64,000 nucleotides of DNA from Thalassomonas actiniarum (GTDB taxonomy: Bacteria; Pseudomonadota; Gammaproteobacteria; Enterobacterales; Alteromonadaceae): positions 2,356,001 through 2,420,000 of the forward strand of contig NZ_CP059735.1 of the NCBI RefSeq assembly GCF_000948975.2, in the 5' to 3' direction. The notes under the pieces are model-generated. The model saw nothing but the letters and a program-made list of their open reading frames with translations. It was not told the origin of the DNA and searched no databases. The position numbers and the translations under genes were made by a program. This document shows positions 17,512 through 26,311 of this stretch, in pieces. How positions within the stretch are numbered: the first letter of the stretch is position 1; each line of letters starts with the position of its first letter.

Positions 17512-18264
17512 TTATCTTATCAGAAGGTATCCCTTGCCGCGGATGGTTTTGATGATAGCGGCAGCCTCATCCGATAATTTGTGTCTTAGCTGAGAAATAA
17601 TGATATCAATGAAGCGGCTGACCCCGTCGTATTCATAACCTTTGATTTGTTCAAATAAAAAGTTTCTTGAGACGATTTCACCGGCATGCTGGGCCAGGAT
17701 CAATAACAGTTCATATTCCGGGGTACTTAAATTGAGCTCTGTTTCCTGGAAATAGACGATTCGGTTGGCAACATGAATGCTGATATCACCGGCGGTGAGC
17801 ATGTCCCGGGCTGAAATGGCGGCTTCATTGTTTGTATCGGCTATTTGGCTTTCGGCGTTGGTATTTTTTTGCTGAGCACTTTTAAATTCAATTTCTTCAA
17901 TACGGCGTAATAAGGCCCGGATGCGCGCCAGCAGTATTCTTGGCTCTATCGGTTTTTTGACATAATCATCGGCGCCTAACTCCAGGCCGACTACTTGATC
18001 TATGGCTTCATCGGATGCGGTCAGCATCAATAATGGTCCCGGATATTGGCTTCTGACCGCCCGGCATATGCTAAAGCCGTCTCTTCCGGGTAAATTAAGG
18101 TCGAGAATCACCAGGGCGGGTTGTTTATTGATAATTTCATCGACGGCATCTAAGCCATTGTCGATGATATTGGTGGAAAATCCTTGAGCATTTAAGTATT
18201 CACTCACCAGCAATGCCAGGTCCTGATCGTCTTCCACCACTAATATTTGTTTTTTTTCGCTCAT
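17512..18264 (-). CDS. OmpR/PhoB-family response regulator (RstA-like)
   Basis: The start is set at ATG 18264 (MSEKKQILVVEDDQD); longer in-frame starts add 22 unconserved residues. The 250-residue protein has a receiver domain with acidic pair Glu11/Asp12, phospho-acceptor Asp55 in LVILDLNLPGRDG, Thr in LLMLTASD and Lys in DDYVKKP, then a winged-helix DNA-binding domain ending RGKGYLLIR. The pattern is closest to RstA. It is the third gene of a minus-strand operon after the kinase and the acidic repeat protein, separated from the latter by 126 bp. It probably controls this operon or the divergent envelope operon (inference). Confidence 0.93.
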   Translation of the reverse strand: MSEKKQILVVEDDQDLALLVSEYLNAQGFSTNIIDNGLDAVDEIINKQPALVILDLNLPGRDGFSICRAVRSQYPGPLLMLTASDEAIDQVVGLELGADDYVKKPIEPRILLARIRALLRRIEEIEFKSAQQKNTNAESQIADTNNEAAISARDMLTAGDISIHVANRIVYFQETELNLSTPEYELLLILAQHAGEIVSRNFLFEQIKGYEYDGVSRFIDIIISQLRHKLSDEAAAIIKTIRGKGYLLIR

Positions 18265-18390
18265 AAAGTGTCCAAGGTAATATTGATGCTTTAATGTTGA
18301 GACATTGGCAATGCTCAATAAATAAAACATTAATTTCCCTGAATTTTTACCTTTAAAGGCGAATATAGCAAGCAGATATTACTTTTCTTG

Positions 18391-19962
18391 CTAGGGTTCA
18401 TCCTCCCCGAACTCTCCATCATTGAAGTCTTCTTCGAATTCTTCTTCTGTGAAGTCTTCCTCGAAATCCTCTTCTTCTTCGAATTCCTCTTCCTCGAATT
18501 CTTCTTCCTCAGGCTCTTCTTCTTCGAATACCTCTTCCTCGAACTCTTCTTCCTCAGGCTCTTCTTCTTCGAATCCCTCTTCCTCGAACTCTTCTTCCTC
18601 AGGTTCCTCTTCTTCGAATACCTCTTCCTCGAATTCTTCTTCCTCAGGTTCTTCTTCTTCGAATTCCTCTTCCTCGAACTCTTCTTCCTCTGGTTCCTCT
18701 TCTTCGAATACCTCTTCCTCGAACTCTTCTTCCTCGAACTCTTCTTCCTCGAATTCCTCTTCCTCGAACTCTTCTTCCTCAGGCTCTTCTTCTTCGAATT
18801 CCTCTTCCTCGAACTCTTCTTCCTCGAATTCCTCTTCCTCGAACTCTTCTTCCTCTAACTCCTCTTCCTCGAATTCCTCTTCCTCGAATTCCTCTTCCTC
18901 GAATTCTTCTTCCTCGAATTCTTCTTCCTCGAATTCCTCTTCCTCGAATTCTTCTTCCTCGAATTCCTCTTCTTCGAATTCCTCTTCTTCAAACTCTTCT
19001 TCTTCGAAATCACCTTCTTCAAAGTCGTCTTCGTCTAAGTCGTCTTCGTCTAAATCGTCTTCGTCTAAGTCGCCTTCGTCTAAGTCGTCTTCGTCTAAGT
19101 CGTCTTCGTCTAAGTCGTCTTCGTCTAAGTCGTCTTCGTCTAAGTCGCCTTCGTCTAAGTCGCCTTCGTCTATGTCGCCTTCGTCTAAGTCGCCTTCGTC
19201 TAAGTCGCCTTCTTCAAAGTCGTCTTCGTCTAAGTCGCCTTCGTCTAAGTCGCCTTCGTCTAAGTCGCCTTCGTCTAAGTCGCCTTCGTCTAAGTCGTCT
19301 TCGTCTAAGTCGCCTTCGTCTAAGTCGCCTTCGTCTAAGTCGCCTTCGTCTAAGTCGCCTTCGTCGAAATCGTCTTCGTCTAAGTCGTCTTCGTCTAAGT
19401 CGCCTTCTTCAAAGTCGTCTTCGTCGAAATCCTCTTCTTCATCTTCGTAGAACTCTTCCTCTTCGAGCTCTTCGTTAGATAAATCTTCTTCGAATTCTTC
19501 CTCTATAAATTCGTCTTCTTCAAATTCATTTTCCTCTTCCTCGAATTCGTCTTCTTCAAATTCATTTTCTTCAAATTCATCTTTATCGAGTTCAGCCTCT
19601 TCGTTAGATAAATCTTCTTCGAGTTCTTCCTCCTCTTCGGATTCTTCGTCAGAAGCATCATCAACCGCCGAACTGCTCTCAAGAAAGATAATTTCATTAA
19701 GATAATCTGTCTCTAAACTGAGTTCTTCATCTTCAACATCAGGTTCTTCACCAGTATCTTCGTCAGGCTTATCATCTATCGGGTAAGTTCCTCCCTCGGA
19801 GGAGTCGCCAGATTCTATGGCAATGAGTTCATTCAGCAGATCCAGCTCACTGATCATGTCCTGCTCGTTAGCCATAGCAACGTTATAGCTAAAAAGAGCA
19901 GTAAACAAACAGGCAATAGCTGTTTTGTTATACTTTAGTTCGACTTTTGTCGAAGTCCTCAT
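18391..19962 (-). CDS. secreted, extremely acidic pentapeptide-repeat protein
   Basis: A 523-residue protein that begins with a 31-residue signal peptide (hydrophobic IACLFTALFSYNVAMA) and continues almost wholly as Asp/Glu. From about residue 175 it is a run of five-residue units: first DEGDL or DEDDL, about 29 copies, then EEEEF, with EEEEP and EEEVF variants, about 36 copies, ending EFGEDEP. There is no known domain and almost no positive charge, so it should be disordered until it binds Ca2+ or basic surfaces. Its ATG overlaps the upstream kinase stop by 4 bp, so kinase and acidic protein are co-translated. The opposite strand has long Ser/Lys and Leu/Phe frames that are only shadows of the repeat. 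Confidence 0.85.
   Translation of the reverse strand: MRTSTKVELKYNKTAIACLFTALFSYNVAMANEQDMISELDLLNELIAIESGDSSEGGTYPIDDKPDEDTGEEPDVEDEELSLETDYLNEIIFLESSSAVDDASDEESEEEEELEEDLSNEEAELDKDEFEENEFEEDEFEEEENEFEEDEFIEEEFEEDLSNEELEEEEFYEDEEEDFDEDDFEEGDLDEDDLDEDDFDEGDLDEGDLDEGDLDEGDLDEDDLDEGDLDEGDLDEGDLDEGDLDEDDFEEGDLDEGDLDEGDIDEGDLDEGDLDEDDLDEDDLDEDDLDEDDLDEGDLDEDDLDEDDLDEDDFEEGDFEEEEFEEEEFEEEEFEEEEFEEEEFEEEEFEEEEFEEEEFEEEEFEEEELEEEEFEEEEFEEEEFEEEEFEEEEPEEEEFEEEEFEEEEFEEEEFEEEVFEEEEPEEEEFEEEEFEEEEPEEEEFEEEVFEEEEPEEEEFEEEGFEEEEPEEEEFEEEVFEEEEPEEEEFEEEEFEEEEDFEEDFTEEEFEEDFNDGEFGEDEP
18460..19450. repeat. 15-bp tandem repeat array coding for acidic pentapeptides
   Basis: On the plus strand the unit reads TCGTCTAAGTCGCCT-like from about 19010 to 19440, and TCTTCCTCGAATTCC-like from about 18460 to 19000. 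The two blocks differ sharply in codon composition, with an abrupt junction near 19005. Copies within a block are near identical, as expected from recent slippage or unequal recombination, so length probably varies between strains. The period is 15 bp, so gain or loss keeps the frame. Confidence 0.95.
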
Positions 19963-21632
19963 TCCGGCTTCTCCATCGAGCCTTGAGCTAAAGCGCTTTC
20001 TGCTAAGTCACTTTCAGGTAAGCTTGCCTCAGGTAGAGTGTTTAAAGAGGAAGATGCCGGTTCACTGGCAGGCAAGTGTTCGCCGCATAAACAATGGAAT
20101 TTAAAGTTCGCACCTCCTAAGGGGCTGCTCTCAACCCAGACTTTTGCCTGGTTCAGCAGGGCTATGCGTGACACTATTGCCAGGCCTAAGCCGTAGCCCT
20201 TTATTTTCTTATTGCGGCTGCTGTCGAGGCGGGTAAAAGGTTCAAAAATCCGTTCCCTGTCTGCCTGGGGGATACCGGCGCCATCATCACCGACGCTGAT
20301 GCAGAATCCCTGCTCGGTTTGTTCCAGGGTAATATCAACACGGCTATTGGCATGTTTGCCGGCATTACTGATCAGGTTCTGTAACAGCCGATCAATATCA
20401 TCGGCGTGGCAATAGCCGGTAAGATTGACTTGTTTTTTAAGGGTAAAGTCGATGTGGGAATAGGGCAGTTTTGCCAAATCCAGTACCGAGGTCAGCAGTT
20501 CATCAATATTGACCAGGCTGCGCTTATAGTCAGCAGGGTCAATATCAAGCTTATACAGGCACAGCATCTCGTCAATCAGGGCTTCTAACTGGTCGATATC
20601 CCGGCTGATGCCGGCAACTTTTTCATCCAGTTGCGATTTCACCGCTTCGCTGCTGTCAGCCTGTTCTACTTCGTCACAGGCATCGGACAGTATTTGCAAT
20701 CTAAAGCGGATCCTGGCTATCGGTGTGCGCAATTCGTGAGAAACAGCCTGGGTAATTTCTTTTTGATGCTGCAATAATTGTTCAATCCGGCTGGCCATTT
20801 CATTGACTTTAATACCCAGCTGGGTGATGACATCGTTGCCTTTGATCGGTACCCGATTTTTGATTTTTTTCGGACCGAATTCGCCGACGATATGATTAAC
20901 GACATTCAGGCGGTATTCCAGACGATACACCAGGAAGTAGACCACCAGAGAGGTGATCAGCAGGCAGATGGAGATCAGGATCACCAGCAATTGTGTGGTC
21001 AGCGGCTCAAACTTATTGATCACGCCGACATGGAGAATTTTGTCTTGTTTGGTTTTTACATAAACCGAATAACCGGCATCCTGGCTTAGCGAACTGACTA
21101 CCACTTCCCCTTTATTGAGGCGAATTTGCTGCTGGGAATCGAGATTAAGTTCACGCTTATTGATAAAGGAGATAGGGAAAGAAAACAGCGTTTGCAGCTT
21201 CTGTAACTCCTGCTCTTGGTTACCGTCTTTTACCCGGGCCAATTCGTTGAGGATCAGCAGGGCAATGGCGCGCAACTGCTGCTCGCCGATGTGATCTAAG
21301 GCAATAGAAATTTCCTGGTTTAAGTGGGTCATGGCAATATTGAGTTTACCTTCCCCGGCTATGGTTAACTGCCAGGGCTCTCCCGCCACTTTATTTAAGG
21401 TGGAAATAGACGGATTAAGGCCGGTCATTTTTCCTACCAGGGATAACCAGCGCTCTTTGTTTTTGTCCTGCTGCCTGTTATAACCTTCTGAGATCAGCAC
21501 CAGGCTGCCTTGCAGCACCGATTGGCTATAAGAGGATAAACGGCTTTGCAAATTCAGCTGGTAGGTAGCATAAACCCCCGCAATAGACACCAGGATGGCA
21601 AGAAAAATACCGCTATAAATACGAACAAACAT
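19959..21632 (-). CDS. sensor histidine kinase (RstB-like)
   Basis: The 557-residue inner-membrane kinase has TM1 at residues 5-25, a periplasmic sensor region of about 185 residues, TM2 at about 213-236, a HAMP-like linker, the HisKA box with His299 in AVSHELRTPIARIRF, and a HATPase domain (NLISNAGKHA N-box, GDDGAGIP, GYGLGLAIV). The C-terminal extension after the ATPase domain is Ser/Ala/Glu-rich. It is the first gene of the operon kinase / acidic protein / regulator. Having a secreted acidic protein co-expressed with the kinase suggests the acidic protein may be ligand, product or Ca/cation buffer sensed by the periplasmic domain (inference). Confidence 0.92.
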   Translation of the reverse strand: MFVRIYSGIFLAILVSIAGVYATYQLNLQSRLSSYSQSVLQGSLVLISEGYNRQQDKNKERWLSLVGKMTGLNPSISTLNKVAGEPWQLTIAGEGKLNIAMTHLNQEISIALDHIGEQQLRAIALLILNELARVKDGNQEQELQKLQTLFSFPISFINKRELNLDSQQQIRLNKGEVVVSSLSQDAGYSVYVKTKQDKILHVGVINKFEPLTTQLLVILISICLLITSLVVYFLVYRLEYRLNVVNHIVGEFGPKKIKNRVPIKGNDVITQLGIKVNEMASRIEQLLQHQKEITQAVSHELRTPIARIRFRLQILSDACDEVEQADSSEAVKSQLDEKVAGISRDIDQLEALIDEMLCLYKLDIDPADYKRSLVNIDELLTSVLDLAKLPYSHIDFTLKKQVNLTGYCHADDIDRLLQNLISNAGKHANSRVDITLEQTEQGFCISVGDDGAGIPQADRERIFEPFTRLDSSRNKKIKGYGLGLAIVSRIALLNQAKVWVESSPLGGANFKFHCLCGEHLPASEPASSSLNTLPEASLPESDLAESALAQGSMEKPE

Positions 21633-21922
21633 AAATCCGGAACACCTTCAAAAAATGAAATTAACAAGCCGGCCCAAAGTCCATGGAATAGCTGTTAGTA
21701 GGATACCAGAACTACTGTATCCTAATCGCCTTTTTTCTGCAAAAAGCCAGGGATCAAACGGGTGTCATTTCCTTTATTTTTCCTTACTTCAGGGGGAAAA
21801 GTGCGGTATTTGCCAACAAGTTCCTACATAGCGAAACAAAACCATAACAATAGTCTCACTGAGTAAAGGGGTCATTTTACCGATAATAAAGCCTGTGTTT
21901 TTTACTTGGCAGACCTTTTGAA

Positions 21923-24364
21923 ATGAGCATGAGATCACTGACCCGGGCGGGCAAGGTTTTAACGGCAGAAAAACTCCTTATTTTCAGTGCCGTTTTCTGT
22001 TTTTGCATTTTGTATTATCAGGGAGATAAGCGTGCCGGTTGGGTAACGCCTACCACGCTTTATAGTTATGATCTTTCCATGGCCTTTAAATCTGCGGCAC
22101 AAGGGGTAAAGGTCTCCACTTATTTACCGCAAACCAGCGCACGGCAGCAGATTATCAGTGAATCTGTCGATGCTCCCCATATGGACCTTTTCCGCACTTA
22201 CTCCATTGCCGGACAACTGGGAGTCTGGCAAGGGGAAGGACAGGCAGACAGCATTCATTATCAGGCGAAAATAAAAACCACGCCGGTTAAATACAACTTA
22301 TTGCCAGACAGTGAAGTTGAGCGCAATCTGGATGAAAACTACAGCGACTATTTACAGGAAACCGCGGCAATCGCGGTGAACCATCCTGAGATTGATGCCC
22401 TGTGGCAAGAGATCAAACCGAAAAATGCCAACAACCTGCAACAATCCTTGCAGGCGGTGTACGATTATACTTCCGAGCTGGAGACGCTCCCCTTTAAAGG
22501 CACCACCAGTTCATTAACCGCGTTAAGACTTGGCGCCGCCAGTTGTAACGGTAAAAGCCGCTTGTTTGTTTCCCTGGTACGTGGTTTAGGCATACCCGCC
22601 CGATTGGTGGGAGGCGTAGTGCTAAATGAAGTGAAAAAGCGCACTTCCCATCAGTGGGTAGAAGTGTTTGTCCAGGGCTACTGGATCCCCTTTGACCCCA
22701 CCAATGGCTACTTTGCCGAGCTGCCCGGCCATTACCTGGAGCTGTATCGGGGAGATCAGTCGCTGTTTAAGCATACCGCCAATATTCAGTTTGACTATCA
22801 ATTTTCGAGCGCTGAAAATCGGGTTGCCCCCGGCCTGTATTTCAATAGTTATGAGCAAGGTAGCAATACCATCAATCTGGCGAAACTATTTAAGCCTTTT
22901 CATTTAAGCGAGCAAACCATAGCGATCTTTTTATTATTTCCGCTGTGCGCCCTGATCACGACTTTTTTCAGAAACCTGGTGGGGGTGCAAACTTTTGGCG
23001 TTTTTGTGCCTATGCTGGTGGCGATCACTTGTACCTATAGCGGTTTGCTGAGCGGCTTGCTGGGTGTTTTGCTGGTGGTGTTGGTGGCATATGCTTCCCT
23101 GATCGTGTTGGAAAAAGCCCGGTTGCTGGTGATCTCCCGCCTGGCGGCCACCATGACCATTATTACCATTTTTGTCTTGCTGGTGTTTTATTTCCTCCCC
23201 GGCAGGCATGCCATCAATACCGGTGCTTTTGCCCTTTTTCCCGTGGTGATCATTAGTTTTATTGCCGAAAAACTGACCCAGCTCAGCAGCGAGCGGGACT
23301 GGCAGGGATTATTGTCCCGCTCGGCAGGTACTTTGGTGGTGATAGCCGTGTGTTATGCGTTTTTGCAATCCATTTATCTGCAAAGCATTTTTACCCTCTA
23401 CCCCGAAGCCCTGCTGATTGTCCTGGCGCTGCAAATCGGTATTGGCCGCTGGAACGGTATTCGCTTAAGTGAGTTGATCCGTTTCAATCGCCTGCTGAAA
23501 AAGGATCAAGCGGTGATCGGTATTAATGAACGTAACCGGGAAATTGTTTACCGGTTGAATAATGCCAAAGACCTGCTGCTGGCGGCAGATAAGTTAAAAA
23601 CCAAGCAGCTGTTGGCACAGCATAATATCGCCGTTCCCGGTACCGTGTTTTCCTGCCAGTCTCACAGCCAGGTTGACCAGCTCGATGCGGTATTGGCCCA
23701 GCACGATGAGTTTGTGATCAAGCCCAATTGCGGTAGTCAGGGCAACGGCATCGTAGTGATCACCGCACGGGAAGGGGAGACTTTTATTTCTGCCGGCGGT
23801 AAATGCTGGACCGTTCGGATGATTAAAGATCATGTCAGCGATATTATCAGCGGCAGCTTTTCCCAGCATGGCGAGCAGGACATTGCCTATATCGAACCCC
23901 TGATCAAACAAGACAACCGACTGCAAACCCTGGCATCGGGGGGCCTGGCAGATATTCGCGTGATTGTCGCCAATAAAGTGGTTATTGCCGCCATGCTGCG
24001 CCTGCCGACGGCGAAATCCCAGGGGAAAGCAAATTTACACCAGGGAGCCATAGGCGCCAGTGTCTGCCTGGAAACCGGTAAATTAACCCATGCCAGTTTG
24101 CAGGGGAAAAGCTTGATCCATCATCCGGATACCGGGGTCGTGCTGGCGGGCTTTGCTGTGCCTTACTGGCCGGAGATTTTAGAGATGAGCCGCGCCTGTG
24201 CCCATGCCATGCCGCTCGGTTATTTAGGGGTGGACATCTGTATTGACCAGCAACTGGGGCCGCAGGTTTTGGAAGTTAACGGCCGGCCCGGATTAGAAAT
24301 ACAGAATGTGCAGCAAAAAAGCTTAACCCGTGAACACTTTTATCCTTTGGTGGAACCCGTATGA
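21923..24364 (+). CDS. transglutaminase-like / 7TM / ATP-grasp fusion protein
   Basis: The 813-residue membrane protein has three parts. After TM1 (about 17-32) is a periplasmic region with a transglutaminase-like core at about 175-265: ASCNGKSRLF (Cys208), SHQWVEVF (His243) and WIPFDPTNG (Asp258), so the Cys-His-Asp triad is present. Residues 332-510 form a bundle of hydrophobic helices as in 7TM-transglutaminase proteins, a family usually described with an inactive transglutaminase domain. Residues about 545-800 are a RimK-like ATP-grasp domain (FVIKPNCGSQGNGI, VLEVNGRPGLEIQ). The latter two are commonly separate genes; here they are fused. Likely an amino-acid or peptide ligase coupled to the inner membrane. 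It heads an operon with the TPR and barrel genes and is divergent from the kinase. Confidence 0.85.
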   Translation: MSMRSLTRAGKVLTAEKLLIFSAVFCFCILYYQGDKRAGWVTPTTLYSYDLSMAFKSAAQGVKVSTYLPQTSARQQIISESVDAPHMDLFRTYSIAGQLGVWQGEGQADSIHYQAKIKTTPVKYNLLPDSEVERNLDENYSDYLQETAAIAVNHPEIDALWQEIKPKNANNLQQSLQAVYDYTSELETLPFKGTTSSLTALRLGAASCNGKSRLFVSLVRGLGIPARLVGGVVLNEVKKRTSHQWVEVFVQGYWIPFDPTNGYFAELPGHYLELYRGDQSLFKHTANIQFDYQFSSAENRVAPGLYFNSYEQGSNTINLAKLFKPFHLSEQTIAIFLLFPLCALITTFFRNLVGVQTFGVFVPMLVAITCTYSGLLSGLLGVLLVVLVAYASLIVLEKARLLVISRLAATMTIITIFVLLVFYFLPGRHAINTGAFALFPVVIISFIAEKLTQLSSERDWQGLLSRSAGTLVVIAVCYAFLQSIYLQSIFTLYPEALLIVLALQIGIGRWNGIRLSELIRFNRLLKKDQAVIGINERNREIVYRLNNAKDLLLAADKLKTKQLLAQHNIAVPGTVFSCQSHSQVDQLDAVLAQHDEFVIKPNCGSQGNGIVVITAREGETFISAGGKCWTVRMIKDHVSDIISGSFSQHGEQDIAYIEPLIKQDNRLQTLASGGLADIRVIVANKVVIAAMLRLPTAKSQGKANLHQGAIGASVCLETGKLTHASLQGKSLIHHPDTGVVLAGFAVPYWPEILEMSRACAHAMPLGYLGVDICIDQQLGPQVLEVNGRPGLEIQNVQQKSLTREHFYPLVEPV

Positions 24365-26301
24365 AAAATGCCATTTTACCCAGTGTGATCTTTTTGAGTG
24401 CCGCCTGCGGACTCTTTTACCTGGAATATCAATCACAGCATAGCCGCGAAGTGGCACAAATTGTTTCGGTGGCGGCGATAGAAAAGGAAAGTTTTGAGTC
24501 GGTCAGCAGCAATGAACCTGTGTCTGCGTTGCATCAGGGAGCGAAGGAACAGGCATCTTTGGCTGATAAAGAGACTACCGCGAAAGCGCAGGAATTTTCC
24601 TGGTTGAAGGGCATAAGTTCGCCAGCCGAACTTTATGCCAGCAAGCCGTGGCAAGTATTGACGCAGGCAAAGCAGCAACTGGCCCGGCTGATGCTGGCCA
24701 AAGAGGCGATAATAAATAAAAACCCTGTGCTGGCACTTGAAATGCTGACCGAGGTACCGATAAAAGCATTGCATAACATTAACGGCGGCTTCTATCTCGC
24801 GCTGGCCTATGCCCGCACCGGAGATAAAGCGCAAGCGATCACTGCTTATCAAAGTGTGCTTGAACATGATCCCTCTCATCAGGGAGCAGCAATAAATCTA
24901 GGTTTGTTGTTTAAAGAGCAACAGGACTATAAGCAGGCTATCGGGGTATTGGAGCATGCGGTTAAGATCAGCCGGGGTACTAAACTGGCAAAAGCCCATG
25001 CGATACTGGCAGCATGTCTTTATCAGCAAGCGCATTATCAAAGGGCTTTAGGCCATTACCAAACTTCGATTGAATACCGTCCCGATCACCCGGGGACCTG
25101 GCTGGGGCTGGCAAAAACTCAGGAAAAATTGCATTTGCCCTATCAGCAAGTGTTCACCACGTTTACCAGAACGGCAAAATTAAATGCCAAACATTATAAG
25201 CCGTGGGCCGAGTTAGGACGGTTTCAGCTGGAAAACCTCGACTTTGCCGGTGCCATCACCTCATTGAATAAAGCGCTGGAGCTATCGCCCTTTAACCTCA
25301 GTGCCATCCGCTCGCTGGCATGGGCGACATTTGAAGCAGGGCAAGAGAAAAAAACGCAGCAATTGTGGCGCTATCTGGCCAAGAATGAAAAAATCAAAGC
25401 CCGGCGTAAACTGGCCCGGCATATGTTAGTGCTGCTCTTCGAGGATAATGAGGCCGGTGCTGTGGTCCTGGCAGACCTTGAGCAAGCCTTGCTGGCCAAG
25501 TCACTCAAGGCCAGCTTACGGCCACAATATGCTTATGCCTGGTATTTAGCTCAGCTGATAACCACAGATCCCGGACAGACGATGCCACAGCGGGAACTGC
25601 TTTTAGGGTTTGAAGAGAAGCAGCAGGGGCCTGAGCACATCGACCGTTTTCGTTTCCGTCAGCTCTACCATTTAGCGCTGCAACAGGAAAAGCGTCAGGA
25701 ATTTCAGCAGGCACTGGCAACTTTAGATCGGCTGCAACAAAGCAACTTGTATGCTTATCCGCTATTGAACAAACTCAGCCGTTTGCACTACGGCTTGGGA
25801 CAGTTATCCCTGGCTAACCAGTATGCCGAACAGGCACTGGCCTATACACCCAATGACCGGGCGCTGCTGCTGCATAAGATCACACTGGATATCGATCGCG
25901 GACATTTTAAACCGGCGCAAAAAAGGCTGAATAAGTTAACCCTTTCAGGGGATGAGGAGAGTGAAGTTATAGCCTTGTATGCTAAACTAGCCTGGCAACA
26001 AAGGGATTGGCAGAATGCCTTAACATATTACCGGCAATTATTAACGTTAGAGCTGGACAACGAAGCGGCTCATTATCGTCTGGCGCAAATTTTTCTGGAA
26101 AAAGGGCAAGCGCCAAAGGCTATCGAACATTTAACGACTTTACTGTCGATAAACTCCGGCGCCGTAGATGCACGGTTATTGCTGGCACAAATTCATTGTC
26201 AGCAAGATGATTTGACAACATGTCACCGGGAAGCCGGTAGGGTACTGAAACTGGTACCGACAAATGAACAAGCCCAAAACTTGGTTAACAATTTAATTTA
26301 A
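24361..26301 (+). CDS. TPR-repeat envelope protein
   Basis: The 646-residue protein has an N-terminal hydrophobic anchor (LPSVIFLSAACGLFYLEY) and then many tetratricopeptide repeats: about residues 145-330 (for example GFYLALAYARTGDKAQAITAYQ) and 440-640, including paired A-x-x-x-Y-x-x-x-L and A/P-x-x-A-x-x-x-L helices. The start overlaps the ligase stop by 4 bp (ATGA). It is probably tethered in the inner membrane with the TPR solenoid in the periplasm, bridging the ligase to the outer-membrane barrel encoded next, as TPR proteins do in exopolymer export systems (AlgK, PgaA, BcsC; analogy only). Confidence 0.85.
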   Translation: MKNAILPSVIFLSAACGLFYLEYQSQHSREVAQIVSVAAIEKESFESVSSNEPVSALHQGAKEQASLADKETTAKAQEFSWLKGISSPAELYASKPWQVLTQAKQQLARLMLAKEAIINKNPVLALEMLTEVPIKALHNINGGFYLALAYARTGDKAQAITAYQSVLEHDPSHQGAAINLGLLFKEQQDYKQAIGVLEHAVKISRGTKLAKAHAILAACLYQQAHYQRALGHYQTSIEYRPDHPGTWLGLAKTQEKLHLPYQQVFTTFTRTAKLNAKHYKPWAELGRFQLENLDFAGAITSLNKALELSPFNLSAIRSLAWATFEAGQEKKTQQLWRYLAKNEKIKARRKLARHMLVLLFEDNEAGAVVLADLEQALLAKSLKASLRPQYAYAWYLAQLITTDPGQTMPQRELLLGFEEKQQGPEHIDRFRFRQLYHLALQQEKRQEFQQALATLDRLQQSNLYAYPLLNKLSRLHYGLGQLSLANQYAEQALAYTPNDRALLLHKITLDIDRGHFKPAQKRLNKLTLSGDEESEVIALYAKLAWQQRDWQNALTYYRQLLTLELDNEAAHYRLAQIFLEKGQAPKAIEHLTTLLSINSGAVDARLLLAQIHCQQDDLTTCHREAGRVLKLVPTNEQAQNLVNNLI

Positions 26302-26311
26302 AAGGGAAGAT

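Noticed and set aside
18388-19450. Two plus-strand frames of Ser/Asn/Lys and Leu/Phe repeats opposite the acidic gene
   Set aside because: They are mirror readings of the same tandem repeat; no ribosome site and no plausible protein composition. The minus-strand frame has a signal peptide and translational coupling to the kinase.
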